A stretch of 64,000 nt of DNA from Hemibagrus wyckioides (lineage: Eukaryota > Chordata > Actinopteri > Siluriformes > Bagridae), in contig NC_080720.1 in NCBI RefSeq assembly GCF_019097595.1, positions 26,957,352 through 27,021,351 of the forward strand. Direction: 5' to 3'. Every line of letters begins with the position of its first letter. Within the stretch, counting starts at the first letter, position 1. Positions 24,376-43,434 of the stretch are shown piece after piece. A model generated the notes under the pieces. It searched no databases and had not been told where the DNA came from. It saw nothing but the letters and a program-made list of their open reading frames with translations. Both the position numbers and the translations under genes were made by a program.

Positions 24376-24703
24376 CAAACACTGCGTCCAAGTCTAATTT
24401 GTACTATACAAGTGCAGAAGTGTTAAAAACATGTTAACAAGGATGAAGTAATTAAAGTGCAGAAGCAAATGATGCTTGCTCGCAGCAGGGAAAAATCCTA
24501 GCAGTGTGAAGCTATGTGACTTGAAATTTTAACAAGAAAATCTGTTTTGAATGGTTCTACTATATATATAGGTTGGTTAGTATGCTTCGGGTAATTTTCC
24601 TATCAAAAGACTGACCTGACCCTGTCTCAAGTATCTTGCAGGCTGGAACTGCTTTTCTTTTGTTTTAAGATTTAATTGTATTTGGTGCCATCCATTTTGC
24701 CTT

Positions 24704-25175
24704 CAGTTTTCAATTCAGTTTATTTGTATAAGGCAGTGGTGGTTCAAGTGGTTAAGGCTCTGGGTTGTTGATCGGAGGATCAGGGTTTAAGCCCCAGCAT
24801 CATCAAGCTCCACTGTTGGGCAACTGAGCAAGGCCTTTAACCCTCTCTGCTCCAGGGGCGCTGTATCATAGCTGCCCCTGCACTCTGACCCCAAATTCCT
24901 CAGCTGGGATATGTCAAGAAAAGAGTTCCACTGTGCTGTAATGTATGTGTGCTGATAATAAAGGTCTCCACAGTTCTCCTTATAGTGTTTCTAACAACGG
25001 ATATTGTCTCAAAGCAGCTTTACAGAAGTATAGAAACAGAAAAAAATTCAGTTAATTTTATCCCTAATGAGCAAGCCTGGGGCAACTGTGGCAAGGAAAA
25101 ACTTCCTGAGATGATATGAGGAAGAAACCTTGAGAGGAACCAGGCTCAAAAGGAAACCCAGCCTCATTGGACAGT
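24704..25175 (+). repeat. Dispersed repeat split by a SINE
   Basis: The left piece (24704-24730) ends TTCAGTTTATTTGTATA; the right piece (about 24976-25175) continues with GGATATTGTCTCAAAGCAGC, CCTAATGAGCAAGCCTGGGG and AAACCTTGAGAGGAACCAGG. The SINE at 24731-24970 sits between, so the SINE is younger. Confidence 0.65.
24731..24970 (+). mobile_element. tRNA-derived SINE, copy 2
   Basis: Same family as 13385-13622: A-box region AAGTGGTTAAGGCTCTGGG, decayed B-box AGGGTTTAAGCCC, body AACTGAGCAAGGCCTTTAAC and tail ATAATAAAGGTCTCC. Confidence 0.8.
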
Positions 25176-25235
25176 ATATAATGTCCTTTCTGCAACAACA
25201 ATCAAGAGCTCTTGAGATGTAGATCAGTGTAGATC

Positions 25236-25420
25236 TGACCCTGACCAGTTTCCTAGTCCCTGCTGAAAATATCCCCGCAACACGATGCTACCACCACCAT
25301 GTGTCTTTGAAAGTACACTGTGGTGTACTGATAAACAATGATGTGTTTTCACCAAATGTAGTGCTTTGTGCCAAACAGTTCAGTCTCATTAGACCACAGA
25401 CTGAGGGTTCAGGTTTTGCT
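25236..25420 (-). mobile_element. Fragment of another Tc1-type transposase
   Basis: Words such as AGTCCCTGCTGAAAATATCC and GATGCTACCACCACCATGTG are typical of the antisense of a Tc1 DDE-domain coding region in fish. Short and decayed; family not assigned. Confidence 0.45.
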
Positions 25421-25597
25421 GAAACTATCAAAATGTCTACCAAAAGGTGGGTGAATCCTTAAATAACTTCCATTATAACAAATAACTCCCACTTCCATAT
25501 TATGCGCTATTTTGTGTAGATTATTGACATATAATCCTAATTACAATATCAGGTACAATACAAAATAGGGAAGGCACTGCATGCTAGTGAAAATGCA

Positions 25598-26142
25598 AGT
25601 CTGGAGCTGCTGCTTGGCACCTGTGAAGGAGTGGAATATATTAGGAGTAAGTGAACAATCAGTTCATGTGTTGGAAGCAAGAAAAATAGGCATGTTTAAT
25701 GATCTGAGAGACTTTAATAAGAGCCAAGTTATGATGACTAGACAACTGATCACAGCAGTGGCAGGTATTGTGATTAGTACCTACCAAAAGGACAAACAGT
25801 CAACCAACAACAGGGTCATGAGCCCCCAAGAATCACTGATGAGCATAGGCTAGCCCATCTGGTCTGATTCCAGAGAAGAGCTAATGTAGCATAAAATCAA
25901 TGCCGGCTATGATAGCAAGCAGAAATGCACTGTGTGTTCTGTGTTTGGTGCTGCCCTGTACACTGCTGAACTCACCTACAGTTGGCAGCTGAGCATCAGA
26001 ACTGGGCAATTGGAAGAAGGTGGCCTGGTTTGATGAATCGCATTTTCTTTTACATCAAGTGGACGGCCGGGTGCGTGTGCACCGCTTACCTGGGAAACTG
26101 ACGGTACTAGGATGCACTACTGGAAGAAGAAAGGCCAACAGA
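25598..26142 (+). mobile_element. Strongly decayed Tc1-like copy, 5' and middle part
   Basis: This is the sense orientation of the 1073-2229 family. Recognisable steps are GCACCTGTGAAGGAGTGG, GATGACTAGACAACTGATC, the middle ACTGGGCAATTGGAAGAAGG and the DDE-start region GATGAATCGCATTTTCTTTT. Both ends and the transposase 3' half are missing. Confidence 0.7.
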
Positions 26143-27514
26143 AGCAGTGTTAGAAGTTCTAAAAACATCTGAAATAGACTGATTAATCATTTTGAGAAAT
26201 GACATTAAACAAACTAATCAAATGATGTCATTCTCTCTAGAGACTATATAAAAGATGCTATTCTGCATTGCTTGAATTAAAAAAAAATATTGAGACGTTG
26301 TCTAATAGTCATAGCAGATTTAATTTACGCATTTCTGATAAAACAAACAAAAAAATGTGATACATCTGTGTTTATCACATACCCACATCCACACACTTTA
26401 GTAACAAAAAGTCAAGACATTTCAATACACAAAGCAGAGGGGGCGATAAAATTCTATTGGTTATAATAAACAAATCCTTCCATCATTCAATACATTCAGT
26501 GAATACAAATACAAAAAAAAAAAAATACAGATCCCAGCTTCTCTGTTTATGCAGGAATAATATACTGTTATTGACACTGATGAAAGCAGCATTATCTGAG
26601 ACACTGGCAGGCCTACTCGAATCAAACATACTTTTTCTCTGTTCTCATCACTTGCCTTCGACTGAAATTTCATGCGATGTGAGATTGTGAGATCGGTGTG
26701 ATGTTACTGTGAAGATAATTCATACAATCTGTTCATACAGAGGCCTTGAGATGACGCAAGCATTACTGAGCTTTTATCCATTACACAATAGACAAAACGT
26801 CTTCCAAAAATTAATTGCAAACGTGAAAGCCCGGAAAATATGGATTCCTGGCATCAGTGTTACATTACATATACAGAATGAGATGTTCATAACAAAGACA
26901 TTTTAAGCATATCTATAGCTCGTCTTTAAAGGACACTATTGATTTGCAGCACACTGATTATGAAAGGTTTACATAGCTTTCATGGCACTTGACACTAAAA
27001 AAAGCAGAACCCAACAGCAGAACAGCTACGAAAAGCACAAACACCAGCCGCCGATATAACCACTTTAATCGTTACAGGACAGGAGGAGACAACTGATACA
27101 CCGGTGATATCTTTCAGCCATTGTTTTCTTCCATCATATAACCAATTCATAGTATTTCTAGACGAGGAACCACATTTCCACCAGTAAACCACACATTTGG
27201 ACTCGAAATCGATAAAACTAGCTGTGCACATCACTACTCTATAAATATATTAAATATGCATATATAAGAATACAAGTGGTGTGCATCCATGGCTAAAATC
27301 CATCTAATTTATCTGTTGTAGAAAATAAGCGTGCCATATACTCTTGCTTGTGGGGTTTCCTTATTGCTCTGGGGTGTGCAAGTGACAAAAAAAAAAAACC
27401 CATCAGGATATGGGAAGATAGAGTAGTTAAGCCGAAGAACCCATGCAAGTTATAAAATTAAAACCTTCCCTGAATACTAAGAGATGTGCACTTGTAATTG
27501 TTCCTGATGGCCGC
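26143..27514 (-). other. ino80d: ino80d 3' UTR and downstream intergenic DNA
   Basis: This follows the ino80d stop codon on the minus strand. Candidate ATTAAA poly(A) signals on the minus strand lie at 27067-27062 and 26324-26319, but neither is clearly better. No other gene is recognised. Confidence 0.45.
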
Positions 27515-30500
27515 TCAGGTCTGGTCCATAGTGGGCGCTGGAGCACTGTGGTGAGGCTGCAGGTCAGCAGGAATTCCGCAGTGGCTGAACAGAGTGGGGA
27601 GTGTGTGTTTGAGGTGCCCTGGAAACAGGAAGTCCATCCGGGGTGAGGAAGAGGAAGCGGAAGTGACTGGGATGGTCAGGCTGCTCTCAGGTAGGGCAGA
27701 AAGCGTAGCGGTGGGTTGGCAAGGGGCTGTTGGCATGGGAGTTGGTGGCGTGGACAACGCCGTGGACATGAGCAGGCCGTCTGAGGTGATGAGATTGTGG
27801 AGTTGAGTCGAGTCGCTGAGAGGCAGAGCGAGGACGCCCCAGGAGCCGTGGGACACGTCCTCATCAACCAGATCATCTTTGGGGTCGTCAATGTGTGTTA
27901 AGTGACGCCTCTGTGAACGAGCGCCGTCTCTCAGGTGACTTATGGAAGATGGAGGGGAACGGGGGGAAGAGGGGAAGTTGTCCTCTGTTGTAGGAAGCAG
28001 GCTCGGGTCCAGCTCCAGACTGGACAGGGTCTCAGCTGAAAGACGAGCACCGAGCAGGTCCATGACACCGCCCTCCATCCCGCGGCAGTCTGAGCCCTCC
28101 ACCGGACCGAGCTCAGCTATACTGCTCAGGCATGCCAGGGATTCTGGGTAGGATCCCATATCCTGCAGGACCCGCACCAGCTCCTCAGCTTCCTCTGACG
28201 TAGGTAAGAGCTCACTTTGCTTACCTGTGATGAAAAACATAATATTATCACGGTTAAAAGAAGTTAACAGCGCATTGTGGTCACACAAAAAAAATTTCAT
28301 TCAAAACATTTGAGACACTACCAGAACTTTGCCGTTGGCTATCTTGTCATAATGGCACTACATTTTTGCCACACAGCCTGATGTGTGTTCTAAGACCACA
28401 GATCTCAACTCATCTCAATTGTCAGCAACTGAAAATTGAACAAAAATGCACGTTTTGCTACCTTCAAACAGATCAAAGTCTTGTAGGTCATCTGGGAATC
28501 GGGACAGAACATCGAAATCTTCCTGATTCAGCTCCAGGTCATGAGGAATGTCACTGATGTCACTAGTGATGTCATCCGGAAGCTCATCAGCACTCAGATC
28601 AGGACTCAAGGGACTCCTGTCAATATAAAAAAAAATTGGACAATGAGGTACATACCAAACATACAAGCACAGACACACAAGCTTATTCAGAATATTACCT
28701 TATCCCAGTGGGTTGTGTCGGTAGGCACAGGACAGAGGGCATTCCCAGATTACCCTGGGGCAGTGCAGGGGGGATGGGTTTCTGAGGTCTGCGTACCGCT
28801 CCTCTTCTGCCCTTTTTCTTCTGTTTTTTGCTCAGTGCCGGAAGTTTGGCCTTCTTCAGCCGCCTTCGCTGCTGCAGCTGCTGCTGGTGATGGTATGTTC
28901 TGCGGCTGACGTCTCCACGAAGGAAGTTATCCTGTGCCGTGTGCCAGACAGTACACATGTGACCCACAAATACTTAGAGTACTACACCATACTAAAAGAC
29001 TGGCCTACAACTATTCACTACAGTACACTATGTATGTATATAAATACATTCATCCATAAAAAATGAGAGAACAGTGTGATCCAATTTCAGTGGGTCTAAA
29101 TACAACGCACCATTTTCTTTGCATGCTCTTGACAGAGTGGTGTCTGATGTGTGATGTCGAAGACCGGGACAGAACACTGTGCCCCATCCGCAAAACGTGC
29201 AGTGCAGCTTGAGAACAGCTGCTGTGATCTGTTCTGCAGGATATCTGATCAACACCCATAAGGACCAATACAGTATACAACACAAAACAATAACATACAC
29301 AATAACACAGTAATAGACTACTGTATAAATACATCAGCCCAGGGCTGTCCCAAGTGGAAGGTATTTGTTATAAATGGCAGAATACAAATGCAAACTATAA
29401 TATGATGTTATAATAAACGTAAAATATGCTATTAGTACCGCGATATTATGAGCACAAGGACTGGGTTGTTCATTTAAAACAAATCCAAATATCATTTTCA
29501 TACAGCTGAGCAGGCAGGTGATATTAATCTTTTTTTCTCCAATGACAAATCATTCTTTATGATCAATAACAATCATTTCTTGTACATACAACTGACAGAT
29601 AATGTCTTTTCTTTTTTTATATAGTTGCCACTCTTTGCCCCCCATGCTTTGCTGTTTGTCTTATTCCCTTCTTGGCTGAAGTAAAGATCTACAACGACTA
29701 ATTATACTAAAATAATACTAATAAAACATTTTTGGGAGTTGCTCAACATCTCAACGGCATGCAGTATCTGTTGCTATACTTTTAGCTGGTGAATAGTCAG
29801 CGTAGAGACCCGTATGAAAGCCCTTTCTGTCTTGACCGGACATGGCTGTGCATCTTTGTAAGGATACGTTGGAGGCAGTGTCTGGTGAAAGGCAAGGAGT
29901 GGTTAGTGCAGGCTTTGCCGTTAACCTGGGCCACACACAGTCCTGAGTCTGAGCTACCTGCAGTACTAGCAAAACAAACATCCATTTAACAACACATTTA
30001 CCTTTCACTGACACTGAAGATGAGTCATACATTTCAATGGATGGTAATAAACCCAGTCATTTTGATACAATATTATTAAACATTTCAAAATACACACACA
30101 CACACACACCAACAACACCAACAACACCAACAACAACGCCATGGTTAAAGTTACAAAGGTCACACTTTGTCCTCATTCTGATGTTTGGTGTGAACATTAA
30201 CTGAAGCTCTTGACCTGTAACCTTAAAAACACCCACTTGATTGAAAACACATTAAATCCACATAAATTTCTTTGAATTCTCTTATATTTTTTTTCCAGTA
30301 TTCAGAAACAAAAATCTGTTTCTAGACCTGCATTCATGAAATTTTACATATTCATTCTTGCTCCTAATGAGAAGGATATTACAAAGGAATTTCCCCTAAA
30401 TGCTTCTATTATTGTTGGATTTTCAACAGATTACATACGGCATGAAATATTTTTTATAATGCCTGTTTAATTAGATGAGGTCTCATTAAGGGAGGTGCAA

Positions 30501-33247
30501 TAAATAAATTAAAGTCCAAAGAAACAAATATGTTTATCAGCAATTACCTGGCAAAGTTTGTCTTCAAGCACAAGACACATTTACATACCCAGAATTCATA
30601 AGGTGCTCTAGGCTGTGTATTTACCTTGAGGTTGCTGAATTTTCAGTATGACGCTGCTGAATTATTTGAGCAGTGTGATCAGGGTCATGTGTGGCTGCCT
30701 GAAGCAAAGCATTGCGGAGAGTGTGTTGGGACTTTCTCTCTCTCCTGAAGCCTCGTTCCTCTCTACGCAATTGTCTGTGCTTTTGTCTCAAATAGCCGCA
30801 AAGCCCCGCCAGCCGCTCCCTGCGGGAACCAGAACTGACAGCCCTGTTGTACAGAACAAACACAGATTAGATACAGATTAGCACGTCTCAGGGGTGAGAT
30901 GAGTCGAATGTTTTCTACAATACAAACGAGCTGTTTAAATAAGTCATCTTTGTTTTAACCTTATTATGCCAAAAACTTGACCATTTAAAAAATGATTTAA
31001 TCATCTACAAACACATCATAGAGGTAAAAACAATCAAATATAAATAAATACATGAAATTTTCAGTTTGTTGACAGCTGCAGTCATGAAAAACCCAGCTGG
31101 ATGGTGGATTTTGAGATGTTTGCATTACATATTTTTACATACATATTCTCCATATACCATGACCAAAGGGTGCTAGCTCATCTTTCAAGCATATTTCATT
31201 GCTATTGTGAGACGAAGGAAAGAGGGCGGGGCTTCCAGTGGTATCAATTAATATCAGAGAATTAAAAAAAAATAAGTCTCATTCGAGATTAATGTGCTGG
31301 TTGGCTCATCTAACTTTTTATTCTTGTTTATTATATTCTTGTAGACTATAAAGACTAACAAAATATGTAAAGGCTAGCAGGGCTGGTAATATGAAATCAT
31401 CAGAGTAAACATCACATATATTGCTATATTACACACGTCTATCAAGCTTCACTGACTGGACTACAGTCAATGCCACTGTGTTAATGATAACCACAATGTT
31501 TCACAATTTGACTGCTTACTTATAAGGATTTGCATTTTATACATGGCCATCCTCCCAATTTTTTAATTATTATTATAAGGTTTTCATAAATATAAGGTTT
31601 TTATTTTTGGCATCTACATCACAGTATTTGGCATTAACAAATGTCTTATGACAGTATTTGCCATTAACAAATATCTTGACCATAGCGAAAAAACAGAATG
31701 GTATGAAGAAGAGAGGCTGGGGCTGATTTCCTTCTAGCCCAGACTGAATGCTCTTCATGCAGGCTACCATGGACAAGTCATGTGAGATGATTACACGGAG
31801 TAAAATAAGCATTTGGAGAGTTGGAGAGAATTAGGAGGTACATGTTAATGTCACTGTGTATTGAACATGACCTCAAATTCCTTTCAAGCAAAACTAAAAG
31901 TAAACAGATTAAATGCATATTGTCAAAAGAAACCTTAAATAACACTAATAGATTGTTGACAGAACTGATAGTTGGTTGAACAAGAGCTTATAGATTTTTA
32001 CCATCTATGGTATTCAGAAGAAACATGGCATGACGCTTGCAGGTCAGTATTAAAAAGTAAAAAATCACAAATGTTTTTAAACTGTATGTGTAATACACAC
32101 CTTCTGTCCTGTGGGCTCTGATACTTGAACAATGCTACTTTCTCCACTTGGCTCTCTTCCTCCTCTCCGCTGTCTTCGGACCAGTCCAAGTCTGCAATAG
32201 AAACTGTTAGAAAAGCTTAAAGGCTACTTACTACAGGGTATAAATCAGCAGTTACACACCAAAATGAGGCCTCAGATCTTCATGCTTTCTTCTCTGCTGC
32301 TCCATCAGCCTGTGAAGCTGCATCAAGCATGGTGCCTGATGTTGTACTGGTGCTCTCAGTTCCTTCGCTGGGCCCAAACATGTGCTTGCACTGCTTGGAG
32401 TTGGAGGTACAACTCTCTGGGGGAGAACAAGTTCTGGGTGTATCTCTGGCTTGGGATTGGTGGTGGTCAAAGTCTGAAGCCCAGCCTGTGCAGGAGCTGT
32501 TGTGCATACTGGCCCTGATTTAGGTTTGGGATGTTGTGAGGCGGATATTAGAGGGGATTTGGTTACTAAAGGAGCTTGGGAAGGTCCTACAGCCTGTTGA
32601 GAAATAAGAGAGATGGAATGTGGGGAGATGGCTGGGGCCGCCGTCTGATCTTTATGTCTCTGTTTATGATTAATTGAACGATTTGTGACTTTCTTCCCCA
32701 AGTTAGGGCTTTCTTTCTTCACTTTATCAACCTTGAAGAAGGCATATGGGTCCAATGGGAGCAGACGAGTAAGTAAGGAGGGTGAAGTTGGGAGTAAGTG
32801 GTCCAGGTCATTAGAAGCTTTCAGAGCCAGAGAGGGCACAGTTATGTTTAGGGCTAGAGAGTCGAGAGTGTCTTGCTTTTTCTTCCTCTCTTTCTTTGGC
32901 AGGACACCCATAACTTGCAGGTGACTGCTGCAATATCTGATAAAATAAATAAATAAATAAATGAATGAATGTAAGTATACTAAAAAAAATTGGTTTAATG
33001 CGTTTATGTAATATATAATGCACACTTACTTGCGATCTTGGGTCTTTGGGATGGGGTTGGTGCAGCGTTGGCTGTTGTACTTGGCTACATATTCACACTG
33101 CCTGAAAGGGGCACTCCGGTCCTCCAAAACATGCCGAATGCAGAAAGCGTAGCCATTAAGCCTGCGCTGTTTGCAGAGCTTTGGGCTGTATGAACACAGA
33201 GGCTTGTGGTCCACCTCCGAATAGTGAATATGTTTCCCTTCATACAT
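27515..33247 (-). CDS. ino80d: INO80 complex subunit D
   Basis: Nine coding exons on the minus strand join in frame to 840 residues: 33247-33030, 32936-32260, 32191-32101, 30843-30625, 29953-29868, 29244-29111, 28931-28699, 28616-28462 and 28224-27515. The start MYEGKHIHYSEVDHKPLCSY is the family N-terminus. Two Cys/His zinc-binding segments are visible: one in exons 1-2 (CKQRRLNGYAFCIRH to RKYCSSHLQV) and one in exons 5-6 (CTNHSLPFTRHC, CSVPVFDITHQTPLCQEHAK). A basic stretch (KKQKKKGRRG) and the conserved acidic LSADELPDDI and DIPHDLELNQEDFDV segments follow. The protein belongs to the INO80 ATP-dependent chromatin remodeller in the nucleus. It is shorter than human (about 1,027 residues from memory), mainly at the C-terminus, yet ends with the family's SHCGIPADLQP motif. 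A 5' non-coding exon must exist upstream. Confidence 0.95.
30080..30240 (-). repeat. CA/CAACAC repeat and a family-K Tc1 fragment in an ino80d intron
   Basis: Positions about 30093-30138 are CA and CAACAC repeats. About 30155-30235 matches the inverted arm of the fold-back family (CTGATGTTTGGTGTGAACAT, CTCTTGACCTGTAA). Confidence 0.6.
31621..31677. repeat. Two-copy 30-bp tandem duplication
   Basis: A 27-base block starting ACAGTATTTG recurs at a 30-bp spacing with two mismatches, inside the third ino80d intron counted between coding exons. Confidence 0.8.
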
Positions 33248-34616
33248 CCCAAGGCTGAAACTCTCTGAAACATCAGCTGGCAGAAAAATATCTGATTAAA
33301 ACCTTTCATCTACAGCACATGTCTGAGTACTGCTTTCACATGACGACTACATGTCATTTTTTTTAAAAGGTACACTAATTCACAGGACCATGTAAAAGAT
33401 ACACATTAATGTTGGTACCTCTCTAGTAACCAGGAAAGGTACATTTAACTACTTCGCTTCTCAAGGAGTGGATAATCTTTATTAGAAATGACGCAAGTAC
33501 TAATTATCGGCTATCTCCATTAATAGGAGGTCAAATACCCAGAGCCAAACTATCAGAACACTCTGTAGTCCACTTTGGATTAAAAAAAAAAACGGATGAG
33601 ACTGATGAAACTTTTAATTGGTTCCTCATAATCTTCACCAATCTCCATATAGCACTGCTTCCAATTATAAGACTGAGGGAAGTGTCTTGAGATGTTTTTC
33701 CCCCCTTTTCCTATCTAACTAATAATTCATCAAAGACCAGTCCCACACCCACATCCATACCGTGTGTATGTGAGCGAGAGAGTGAGTCGTGCATCAGATT
33801 AAACACTAATAAACACTAATATGTTTATATGCGTGCATGCATTTTCCTTTCACAAACTACACCTAGGGTTAAAAGAATGAGGTCTGTTTTGTCAGTGCTG
33901 GAGTTATAATAATCGTCAAGATTCAGTAGTTCACGTTAAAATCAGAACCAAATGCACGATGCAATGATAAAAGTATAAGACATGATCACAGCGGATCCGT
34001 TTCTAGCTACACATTTTAATTACTTGGTCAAGCAGGTGCTTTGAGCAGATGAAGGGCAAAAATCCTCAAATGTTTAAAGAGTGCACGGAAGGTTTTGACA
34101 TGCAAAGCGAGTTTAAACGTGCAAGGGGATGGTGGCCAAAACTTCCCGCCTCCTGCTCTATCTCACACTTGGGTCGCGTTATCAGTTACTTAAGAGGCCA
34201 GGATTAGGAGAGACGCTTAAAGCAGCGCGCGCGCGGTCACCGTTTGATCATTTCGCTGCGGATGAAAGACGGAAAACGAAGGCAGATAGGAAACGAACTG
34301 ATTAGCTAGCTAGGTGGAGTTGGATGGATTATAAACACTAAAACATTATATTAACAAATTATTCCCACGCTACATTCATTGTCTGTGGTATATGTCGTGA
34401 CTCGTTTTTTTTTTTAATGCGCAAAAATGGTGCCGTGAAGCGAAAATAAAAAACAAAAACGAAAAAAAAATTTTTTTCGTTTAAAAATCTCAAAAGCGAG
34501 TTTTTAACACATAAAGGGTTTTTTTTCGTATTATGTTTATCAAACTAGTCGAGTTTTTCGTCCTGCTTGTTTCCTTTTTAAATGTTTTCTTAAAGCGAAA
34601 TCCGTAGTTACCGTGG
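33248..34616 (-). other. ino80d: ino80d 5' UTR and first intron
   Basis: The minus strand shows acceptor-like TTTCAG and TCTGCCAG sites 25-60 bases before the start codon, so the translation start lies in the second transcribed exon. The remainder is an intron with no recognised repeats apart from AT-rich runs near 34410-34530. Confidence 0.55.
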
Positions 34617-35050
34617 GCCTACAGAATCCTCCCGAGTCGCGTAGCAAGCAACCTGCTTTGCCTCGCACTCGCGCCGGCCTTTCTACTCACTCCGACTCCC
34701 GTGCTGCGCCAGCTGCTCGCTTCCGGTTTTAGCTTAGCCCGCTAGCGTTAGCGTTAGCCGGACAAGGCTCGCTTTTTCACCCGCTATCGACGGCTATTAC
34801 GAATGACCGGCTTAATCCCGAGGCGTATTCTCCGCATATATCCGGCGATGGTCCTGATTTCGTTCCCGCACGCACCTTCGGGTGAACGTCGCGCGCGTTT
34901 GGATGTGGGTTATTTTGATAAAAAGTGCGCGTATACATGGAGCACAGGGTGTTGGTTTGGTCGCCGGATCGAGGCTTCTTACAGCACTACTACAGGCACC
35001 GGGGGGACATGACAACAGGCGACAGTGCAACAACAACCTCCGCAACCATT
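34617..35050 (-). promoter_or_regulatory. ino80d: CpG-rich promoter region of ino80d
   Basis: GC content and CG dinucleotides rise sharply here, upstream of ino80d on its own strand and past the 3' end of ndufs1. A donor-like GGA/GTGAGT on the minus strand near 34690 could end the non-coding first exon. The start site is not resolved. Confidence 0.6.
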
Positions 35051-35762
35051 TTGGAATTCAACTTTGTGTGTTCGGCTTTATTTTAAAGCCACTCCGTTTC
35101 TCAGAGCTGAAAGATGAATGAAGAGTTTGCTGTGCTGATGTTTGAAGTGCACACACGTCAACTTTGGCTTGATTTGACTTCCCCCCTCGTTATTGATTGC
35201 AAACTTGAACGGGATCTCCCTCAAGTCTTCCCCCGGCAGCCTCATCATCATCATCATCACACGTCTCATTCATGCTTTAAGTCAAATTCTGAACTTGACT
35301 TCAGTGGCAGTGCGACACAAATCTCATGAAACCCTGACAACATTGTCTCGTAATAACTATACCATAATAACTGTACACGATGCAGATAATAAATAAAAGT
35401 TGAAATCAGGAAAGCAAAATACATGCTTCAACATAGAAAGTGGATGAGAGGATGCCCCCTATCAACCTCTATATAACGTCATTTTCTTTTCTTTCTCTTT
35501 TTTTTACCAAATTAAGTGCTGCAATTAATGCAGATTTCTCTTTCTGCGGTGTGACCACAAATAAAACAAACACAAAGGTCAAGTCATGTCTAAAATATAA
35601 GTATAGAGAACTGAATGCTCATACACATCTGAATTCAGTAAAACTGAATACATTTAGCACAAACCACCTTCTCTGACACATTAACTCTGATATGGTTTGC
35701 ACTGATGTAGTGCTGTGGTCAGTGCAGATAGCGTACATGAGGACAAATGTACATCATACAAC
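35051..35762. other. Short intergenic interval between ino80d promoter and ndufs1 3' end
   Basis: No gene is recognised. It has a (CAT)n run near 35241-35258 and otherwise AT-rich sequence. Confidence 0.6.
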
Positions 35763-35946
35763 TTTATTCATTAAGAGCTTTAGATAACAAAGCAGTTCTC
35801 CCTCGAGCTCAGTGCGGGAAGGTAATGCGTACATTTTTTTTTAGCACATTTAAATAGAAGCAAAATTTAGCAGATGTAGGTGTGGGCTGGATCAAACATT
35901 ACATTTGTTCAATTCTAACATGGTAATGGACAGAGACGTGTGCATT
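35763..35946 (-). other. ndufs1: ndufs1 3' UTR with AATAAA
   Basis: On the minus strand AATAAA occurs at 35768-35763, 179 bases beyond the stop codon, a normal position for a short 3' UTR. Confidence 0.7.
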
Positions 35947-43434
<7,488 letters not shown>

